Positions 57,129 through 64,000 of a DNA stretch of 64,000 nt are shown here, in pieces (the stretch's first letter is position 1; each line of letters starts with the position of its first letter). Made by a program: the position numbers and the translations under genes. This stretch comes from Hygrophila difformis (Eukaryota; Streptophyta; Magnoliopsida; Lamiales; Acanthaceae), in the NCBI GenBank assembly GCA_030278955.1, contig JAOANR010000009.1, forward strand, positions 33,581,504-33,645,503, given 5' to 3'. The notes under the pieces were generated by a model that saw only the letters and a program-made list of their open reading frames with translations, did not search any database and was not told where the DNA came from.

Positions 57129-59896
57129 TGTAACACCCGAGGAAAAACAAATTCAAATTGTTTTGAACTACGTCATGACTTGATCCCTTCACAGGGTACG
57201 TAGGCAGCTTAGAACTAATTTCTAAGTTCAGTCACGAAATAAATCACGAAATAGATCACAAAATACATCACGAATTAGACCACAAGGACGATAGGGGATG
57301 TTGAAACCAATTTAGACTAGGCTAAGTAGGACCCGGAAATGTTGCGAGCGATAAGCCGGACTCGTAACAAGATTAAGGAGAAGATTCCGCAACGAAGACG
57401 CCCCAGGGAATCGAGCTAACACGTAGAAAACCGATAGGGGAAAGCGAGGGAAGACCCGACGGAACACGCGGAGCCGAACCGGCCGGTCCGGCCGGCCCGC
57501 GCTGTCCGCGCGCCGCCGCGCGGCCACCGCGCGGCCAAAGGCGTCGCGACGCCAGGCCTGGCGCGCGTGCTCCGCGCGGACAAAAGCTTAGGTGCGCGCC
57601 ACCAGCGCGCCAGAGGTGCTGAAAGTGTAAACTTTCCTTCCATGGCGATTTTCTTGCCAAAAACCACACCCCTAACGATGGCAATCGAATCTCAGCCTTG
57701 GGGAAGGCTTAAGAATACCCTAGGGGCGCCCCAAACCCTAGGTTTTCAGTAGACATTCAGCCTCCACCCTCAATTCCCTCTCCAAGTTCGAAACTCTTTC
57801 GACACCACTTTCCGGCAAGTATTCCGGCGACGACGGGACGACCGGGACAAGCCCCTGCCCTCTAGACTCTTGGTAAGCCATTGTGCAACGTTTCAATTCG
57901 TCCATAGATCTCAGAAACTCATATTCTAACCCTTTTTCCTTACTACGATTTCCCGTCGGAAAACGAACAAAAAGCGATCGGAGAAGTTGGCCGTTCGTCG
58001 TGACCCTAGGACGTCCGGAAACCCAATCCAGCGACCCCATCCTCTAACTAAGTAAGTTAACACCTTACTCACAAATTTTCGTGGTTGTTTGTTGTTTAAA
58101 TCTCGAGATATAGGCTTGTAACAAAAATCGGTTTTCAAAAACCCTATTTTCGTCCAATTTTAAAGACTCGCCAAAAACTCGACCTTCGGGAATTCAAACC
58201 GAAAACTTTTCAACATAAAAGTTGTTCCTAACACCTTTATCTATCTTGTGTCCAAATTTCAGCCATTGACATTAAGTTTTGCTACCCCAATTTTCGCCAT
58301 GAACTTTCTGTTTCAAACCGAACGATTTAAATCTGTGACAGATTCCTTCATTCAACTTGATGCATGTTTTTCACCCATTTTTCGAATGATTTAACTTTGC
58401 ATTTCTAAACAAAAGTTGTAGATAATTGTGTCTAGATTATGCCTACAAAATTTCACGAATTTTGGTGTTCATTTGATATGTCAATCGGCCAAGTTTTTAG
58501 AACTGTTTTGAATTCGTTTTAAAGGCCATGAGTATGCAGTGAGTTGCACACGATTTTTGAGTACCAAGAATTCATTATTTCCAAAAACTTAAAACATGAA
58601 AGTTGTTCCTTAATGTGTCGTGTAGTTACTGTAAAAATTTCACATCGATTGGTTTTGAAATGAATTTTTAATCGGCGTTACACGAACCTGTGACGAAAAC
58701 AGTTTTCAAGACGTAAATTATTCTTTGCAATAAACTCAAATTTTAACTCACTTCGGAACCTTATTTCCAAAAACTTAAAACATGAAAGTTGTTCGTGTGT
58801 GTGTTTTTGAATTACTGGCCAAGTTTCAGAATTTTTGGAGGAAAAACGAATTTTAAATTAAAAAAGGCGTGAACTGCCTCGAATAGGATTTTTCGAACTT
58901 GAGAAAACTCGAACTATGAAAACGCGATATCGATCCTTTGATAACTTTGAAATACGAACTTTCGAAAAATCCCGTTCACTAGGCTGAGCCGATCTTCATA
59001 CTATCATTATCTTTGAGACTGCCTCGTTAGTGGTCTCCTTACTATCTGAGATTGCCTCGTTAGTGATCTCGCGCGCTGTATTTGTGGATCGCCTCGTTAG
59101 TGGTCCTACTATCTTTTTGGATCGCCTCGTTAGTGGTCCTACTATCTTTGAGACTGCCTCGTTAGTGGTCTCCCATTGTTTGGACTGCCTCGTTAGTGGT
59201 CCTATGTTGAGATTGCCTCGTTAGTGATCTCCCGGTATGGTGTCCTCTTCTTAGTTTACGGGATGAAAAGTAAAAGACTCGTGTGAGTGTTTCATTATGC
59301 TTAAATCGTATTTATCATGTCTTTAATTACGTATTTAAATTTTATGCATCTTAAATTATGCTTTAGATTACGCTTTTTAAATTAAGTTCTTTAATCATAA
59401 TTTTCCGCTGCTAATAAATCATGTATTTTTAAATTCTCGTACGATAAGCGAAATCTTTAGTTTAAACACTTGTAACCCCTTTTATTTGTTAGTTAGGGAT
59501 TAACTTACTCAGTATATTTTTATACTGACAACCGTTGTCATTTTTCTTTTACAGAGTATGTCGAGTGACGCATACGCATGCACTTGGGGGAATTATTTAT
59601 GAACATTTTAAATTTCTGCATCGTACTGTTTTTACCGGGTCTGTTAAACCCGAGGATTTGGCCATGTTGGCCGTGATTTTACTTTCCGCTGCACTTACTT
59701 TATTTATTTTCCGTACGTGATAATTTCTACTATCGTACTAAATATTATAAATTTCCGGACTAAATCTTGAAATGTTTTTAAATCTTTTTCATACCCACAA
59801 GCCTTGCATTTCCTTAGCGAGCTCGGGAAGCCGTGTCTTACTAGGGAAATGCGGCGGTGACATCCCGGCCTGGGTTATCAAATCCGGGGTGTTACA
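57129..59896 (+). repeat. 5' LTR of element C
   Basis: 2768 bp, TGTAACACCCGAGG to CGGGGTGTTACA. From about 57414 it aligns with the solo LTR at 43520-46614. Its first 280 bp instead contain the TGATCCCTTCACAGGGTACG block that elements A and B carry in the 3' UTR. Contains four modules about 187 bp apart (GTTGT at 58221, 58415, 58602, 58788) and a hairpin array at 59015-59231. Confidence 0.85.
59015..59231 (+). repeat. seven-unit stem-loop array in the element C LTR
   Basis: Each unit has the constant core GCCTCGTTAGTG framed by a short stem. Units: 59015-59037, 59048-59070, 59086-59106, 59119-59139, 59150-59172, 59182-59202, 59209-59231. Stems are GAGAC/GTCTC, GAGAT/ATCTC, GGATC/GGTCC, GGAC/GTCC. 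Confidence 0.92.
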
Positions 59897-59899
59897 AGT

Positions 59900-59910
59900 T
59901 GGTATCAGAG
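59900..59910 (+). promoter_or_regulatory. primer-binding site of element C
   Basis: TGGTATCAGAG, 3 bp after the LTR, identical to that of element B. Confidence 0.88.
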
Positions 59911-60227
59911 CCCGGAAAATTTTTAAAGCTACTACTATTATTTTAAACCAATATTTTAAGCCCAAGTGTTATTTCTTTTAAAATTATTTATTTGACTACT
60001 AGTACTATTTTTAGCCCAAAAATCTATAATCCTTTTTACATAGCCCAAATCTTAGCCCAAGAAATATTAAATTTTGGCCCACTATAGAGGCCCAACCCTT
60101 AGCAATTTATTTTAAACTAAATTTTATGGGGGAAGGGACTTGCACTTGCATGTTGCATATAGAATTAAATGCATATCTTAACTTTGCCTGAAAAACATCT
60201 AACTCTAACCTCCCTTGTTGACAATAG

Positions 60228-60605
60228 ATGGCCGAACCGAACGCGAACATGACCAACCTGATGATGAAACTGACCAATGCATACCTCGAGTCCCAACAGC
60301 ATGTCAATCACTTCAAAGCTCGAGTGGGGCATCTAGAGAGTAACGTGGACTATCTGAGAAATCTTAGGGAAGCTGACCATCACGAAATAACCCAACTCAA
60401 GGCCCAAGTCGCCGAACTCCAAACACTAGTGGTTGCGCTCCAAAACAAGGATAACGAACTGATGATGCAAATAGGACACTTAGCAGCTGAGCTACTGGGC
60501 CTAGAGGCCGACATCTTCCCTCCGAGCCCGAGCCCGGTGGGGACGCCCATTCCCATTGACATATCCAGCGACGAGGACGATCCCATCGAGGATATACCTG
60601 CCTAG
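60228..60605 (+). CDS. leader ORF of element C, small acidic coiled-coil protein
   Basis: Intact 125-codon ORF between PBS and the position where gag should be. Starts MAEPNANMTNLMMKLTNAYL. Residues about 8-90 are heptad-like (coiled coil expected), with NLREADHHEITQLKAQV matching the element A leader ORF; residues 95-125 are Pro/Ser/Asp/Glu-rich (SSDEDDPIEDIP). No catalytic or zinc motif and no gag similarity. Conservation of the core, the length and the acidic tail between two families while A's copy has decayed suggests a real protein. Function unknown; assembly or RNA/protein binding are only guesses. Confidence 0.8.
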   Translation: MAEPNANMTNLMMKLTNAYLESQQHVNHFKARVGHLESNVDYLRNLREADHHEITQLKAQVAELQTLVVALQNKDNELMMQIGHLAAELLGLEADIFPPSPSPVGTPIPIDISSDEDDPIEDIPA

Positions 60606-60785
60606 TCACCCTAGATTTAGGGATCCATACTGATGCACCATTGCTATTTCTATTTCGAATGCTTGTAAACCAAAATTCTTGAGTAATAAGATACAAGCCT
60701 ATTTAAATTTATTCCATGCCTTTTACTTAGCTCTTTAACTACCATAATCAAAGAGGGGAACCTACAACCAAAAAAAAAAAAAAAA

Positions 60786-60818
<33 letters not shown>

Positions 60819-61312
60819 GATAATGAAATATATACAATACGTACAAATAAATAGATTCCAACAACCTTTACAAGAAAACCCTGATAAATTGATACCTATT
60901 AAAAGACTAATCTTCGCTCAATAAAAGAAAATTTTCCCCTTGCAAGCAGCTATTTATTTAACATATAAACTCTACCCCTTATATCTTATCACACTAGTTT
61001 ATCTAAGTTCCTTGAAGCGGTTTAGTCAAGCAACAGTGCAAGTATTGTTGGGCAACCCACACACATGTAGATGCGATAGGAAGGTAACAGTAAATCCAGG
61101 ACATCTCAAACCATAAAATAGGCAGAACAATTGAACCATGTTTCTAAACAGCAGTAGACTACTAACACATGTCGAACACATAACTAAGCAATAACACAAC
61201 GAAAATATAAACCACAAATCCCAGACAACAGAAACGTTCTCATAAGGAGGAGCCTAAACAAGGTACGTCTAAACGCAAAACCTAAACGAAAACACGAAAC
61301 CAAAGGGAGACA
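60606..61312. other. spacer with A-run and (TAA)n microsatellite
   Basis: 60770-60787 is a run of about 18 A, followed by about 10 TAA units to 60817. No gene. Probably the 3' flank of the antisense gene. Confidence 0.7.
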
Positions 61313-62610
61313 TCACTGATCGGGAGGCGGGAACTGTCGGCGCATGAAGTCGTCCATCTGTCGCACATAGGCGTACATGTCGGACATGGTGGCCTGCTGC
61401 TGAGCCTGCCTCGTAGCAAACGAGTCCATGCGGGTCTGATAAAGGTCCAACCTAGCGTCAAGGGCGTCATAACGAGCCTGCCCAGCTGCAAACCCGGCGT
61501 CCATACCGACCCGCATCTCCTGCATCATCTGCAGCATCTGAATCATCTCCTGCCCCTGAGGTGCCACGGCAGGAGGTGCCCCAGCAGGAGGTGGAACCAC
61601 TGGAGGAGGGGGTGGCTGCTCCGGTGGTACAACGAGGATCAGGCCGCCGTCATCAGGCTGCGGGCGAAGTACAGCACGGGGAGCCCCACGACGTAAGGCG
61701 CTACGCCGCTCAGCATAAGACGGAATACGGTAGCAACGGCCAGGTGCTAGGTCGTACGGATCTGTCTCCGGTGTAGTGCGAATCCCCTGTGCCGCGCACA
61801 ACCCACAGATGAGGTGAACATGGGTAATCACCCTACTCCCTCGTCCTCTGCGCATACCCCGCAAGTTGTCCTCGATGCAAGCCCCTACATTCACCCTACC
61901 GTCCCGCGCGATGAAGCAAATGGTCTCGTAGACGTGATCTAAGACAATGTGGCTCCGGGACATCGGCCGGACACGCCCGAACCATAGCTGAGCGAGCTCT
62001 CGCCAAGGGGAGTCCATCGACGTCAAACGAAGCTCATGACTGTGCTCGAACGCAGGAGGCACTAGGGTGCATAAGGTGTTCCACGCAGGAGCAAGAACGC
62101 GCCCCTCAGGCTGGGGCCGGAACACGCCATCGTCGGGCAAGCCAAAATAGACGTTGATCGCCCGAGCACTGAAGTCGAGATAGCGACCACGGACCCATAC
62201 TCGGGATAGATCGTCACCCTCCCCGAGACCGCCGATGTTGGCAATAACCTCCATAGCCAAATAACCGGAGGCGACGCCTCGGGGTGACGTGCCAGACCAG
62301 TCCACTGTAAATACTCCAAGACCGCACTGACCCTGTCATCGCCCATATGAAGAGGATATATGCCTCTCTCAGGGACGTAAGACCTGTTTCGACGAAGCTC
62401 GTCGAAATAAAAGTCCTGGGCAGCCCTCGTCCTAAACCGGAACCTGTCATGCCGGTGAGGACGCACCTCGTCCGGGAGGCCCCTGAGACGCGGGCCCCTC
62501 TGCGCCTCATCCTCCTCTGACTCGCTCTCGTCGAAATCCGGCATCGCCAGAGCAGCATGACTGGGGCCAGCCTCATCAGCAACCCGTCTCCTAGTCCTCG
62601 GAGGACACAT
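61313..62610 (-). pseudogene. antisense gene, putative plant transposon protein domain, one frameshift
   Basis: Likely start MCPPRTRRRVADEAGPSH (62610). An acidic stretch (DESESEEDEAQ) precedes FRTRAAQDFYFDEL, ERGIYPLHMGDD and AVLEYLQWTGLARHPEAS. A one-base shift near 62265-62300 is needed to continue into EVIANIGGLG, VWVRGRYLDFSARAINVYFG and VLDHVYETICFIARDGRVNV. A Pro-rich linker and a C-terminal coiled coil (DALDARLDLYQTRMDSF) follow, ending at 61313. RGRYLDFSARAIN corresponds to RGELLDFTPSVLN of the copia extra ORF, placing both in the same family. A splice acceptor-like TTGCAG/G at about 62649 and donor-like AG/GTACGA near 63269 suggest a 5' UTR intron. Confidence 0.75.
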
Positions 62611-63400
62611 GAGAGACGCCAAAACGACCCACAAAAGGAGCAACATCCTGCAAGTTACCAAACACCAATTATAAGGCTAAGTCCCACACAGAAGTCAAGC
62701 GAAAATACGAATAGGGCATTAATATATAGTTCCAACGTGAATGTACCGTAAGAACAACAAATCCTACCGTTTACTAAGACCAACCAGGAGGTGACCTAGA
62801 CAAAGAATATGCTAAAACTAGTGCCTAAACCCTATGTGGCATTTCGTCGAACACGTTATGTGCACAATAAACCAAAACCTAAGTTACTAACAACACACGG
62901 AAATCGCCCACAGAACGAAACAATCATTCTAATAACAATACGGCAAATCCTACAGCACTAAACAACGAGGGAACAAACCAATAATCACACCCCAACAGCA
63001 ACCAAGCACCAGTAACTTCATAGCCTTTCTAAGGATTCGAATTCAACAAGAATTTGCCAGAAACATAAACACATTATAACATAAACGTAGGCAAGGCAAT
63101 AAGGGTAACAACAATTGCCACATACACTTGCTAAATTGCATAAATCAAGCCTAAAAATCACAAACCCCCAATTTTTGTACACAAACCCTAATTTCCTAAA
63201 TCTCTACACAAATCAAGTCATCCAAAACATAAAAGTTGAAATTGGTAAGTGGGTTTAGTAGAATCGTACCTAGATGAGTGGAATTGAAGTCGAAATCGAG
63301 CAAACAGGAAGGTAACTCGCCGGATTTAGAGAGAATTGGGGGGTGTGTTCTCGGATGGGAAATGGGGGAAGTGGCTCGCGCGGAGCGCGAGCCCTATTTT
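62611..63400 (-). other. putative 5' intron and promoter side of the antisense gene
   Basis: AT-rich, no ORF; bounded by the splice-like signals above. The right edge passes into GC-rich DNA. Exon structure is inferred only. Confidence 0.4.
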
Positions 63401-63723
63401 TTCGAACAGGGGTTGCCGCGCGCTCCCCGCGCGCCAACGCGCGGCCACCGCGCGGGACCCGGGTGGAGTTTTATCTTTCCTGTTCTGCTCAGTCTCTTTC
63501 GCTGTACGCTCCTCGCTGAACCCGGGCATACATTGACAGGGAAATACGTCGACAGGGAGCATCGCCTGGCATTATTCCGGGCAAGGACGGCGGAATTGCC
63601 TCACGCCCTCCTTTCGCAGGACTACGGGAAACCCCCGGGACGTAAATACCGAGGGACCCTAAGAAATTCCGTAGGGAAATGAGAGCGGCATGTTAACTAA
63701 CGACCCCACCACCGTTTACTCGT
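63401..63723. other. GC-rich junction between antisense gene and pol remnant
   Basis: 63405-63465 is very rich in GCGCG and CGCGCGGCCACCGCGCGG, a word also in the LTRs of elements A, C and the solo LTR. No conserved frame. Confidence 0.5.
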
Positions 63724-64000
63724 GACCACAATGTGTTCCACGACCCCCAACTAAAGAAGTATGTGCCCGACACGTCGCATGTACTCCAACCGGACGTAAT
63801 CGAATTGGATGATGACTTGACCTATGAAGAAACCCCGGTGCAAATACTCGACTACAAGGAAAGGGTGACAAGGAATAAACCTGTAAAGATGGTCAAGGTC
63901 CTGTGGTCTAACCACGAGACGGAGACGGCAACCTGGAAATTGGGAGCCGACATGAGGCAACGTTACCCTACCCTCTTCCAAGACGACCCGACCACAGTTA
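63724..64000 (+). pseudogene. pol: gypsy pol C-terminal remnant with chromodomain-like tail (runs off window)
   Basis: Reads [20 protein letters not shown], then [40 protein letters not shown] and RYPTLF, in the same order as the element A pol end (42910-43190). It is the only pol sequence in element C. The upstream junction at about 63720 is abrupt, with no integrase core before it. The stop codon is beyond the window. Confidence 0.88.

Larger units (their letters stand above)
57129..64000 (+). mobile_element. element C: non-autonomous gypsy element carrying an antisense gene (continues past window)
   Basis: 5' LTR (57129-59896), PBS, leader ORF, then an antisense gene with upstream region (about 60.8-63.4 kb), then only the last 92 codons of gypsy pol (63724 on). 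gag, protease, reverse transcriptase and most of integrase are absent. The 3' LTR should lie beyond the window. Confidence 0.82.

Noticed and set aside
56717..57133. 138-codon plus-strand ORF
   Set aside because: Ends inside the element C LTR, hydrophobic and Phe-rich, with no family resemblance.

Overview
This is repeat-rich plant nuclear DNA with no convincing intact host gene. Introns, a Stowaway MITE, a Mutator-like inverted-repeat element, Helitrons carrying an HUH Rep plus Pif1-type helicase, a Sirevirus-like copia element and chromovirus-type gypsy elements all point to a flowering plant, most likely a eudicot, and to heterochromatin. I cannot name the species.

Layout. (1) 1-5.9 kb: the 3' half of a Sirevirus-like copia element (pol with two stops, an intact 556-codon extra ORF in the env-like position, polypurine tract, 3' LTR). 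(2) 5.9-6.8 kb: spacer with a hairpin-forming tandem repeat, then the last 76 bp of a second copia LTR. (3) 7.98-16.24 kb: Helitron copy 1, genes on the minus strand. (4) 16.2-18.6 kb: a plus-strand Helitron 3' terminus and a minus-strand copia LTR remnant. (5) 18.57-20.09 kb: 5' LTR and gag of the second copia, fused to Helitron copy 2 (20.09-26.08 kb, resuming at 49.15-52.1 kb). (6) 26.085-49.145 kb: a complete gypsy chromovirus, element A, inserted in Helitron copy 2 with a GGCTT target duplication. Element A is itself split by element B (31.649-40.370 kb, minus strand, gag only, CAGAG duplication) and by a 3.1-kb solo LTR (43.520-46.614 kb, TACAA duplication). (7) 52.5-55.1 kb: three non-autonomous DNA elements. 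(8) 57.13 kb to the end: element C, a gypsy derivative whose gag-pol has been replaced by an antisense gene.

The layers give a relative history: copia 2 and the Helitron first, a duplication of that segment, then element A, then element B and the solo LTR inside A. Almost every coding region carries stops or frameshifts. The intact reading frames are the copia extra ORF, the leader ORF of element C and parts of the element A pol.

The most unusual signal is not a gene. The LTRs of elements B, C and the solo LTR carry arrays of short stem-loops in which loops are constant and stems change in a compensatory way. In element B the sense-strand loop and inner stem copy a tRNA T-arm, including an exact Pol III B-box. 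All these gypsy LTRs also contain degenerate modules repeating about every 187 bp. A partial LTR embedded in the element B 3' LTR is flanked by a polypurine tract on one side and a primer-binding site on the other, an order expected from a one-LTR circle or a tandem element.
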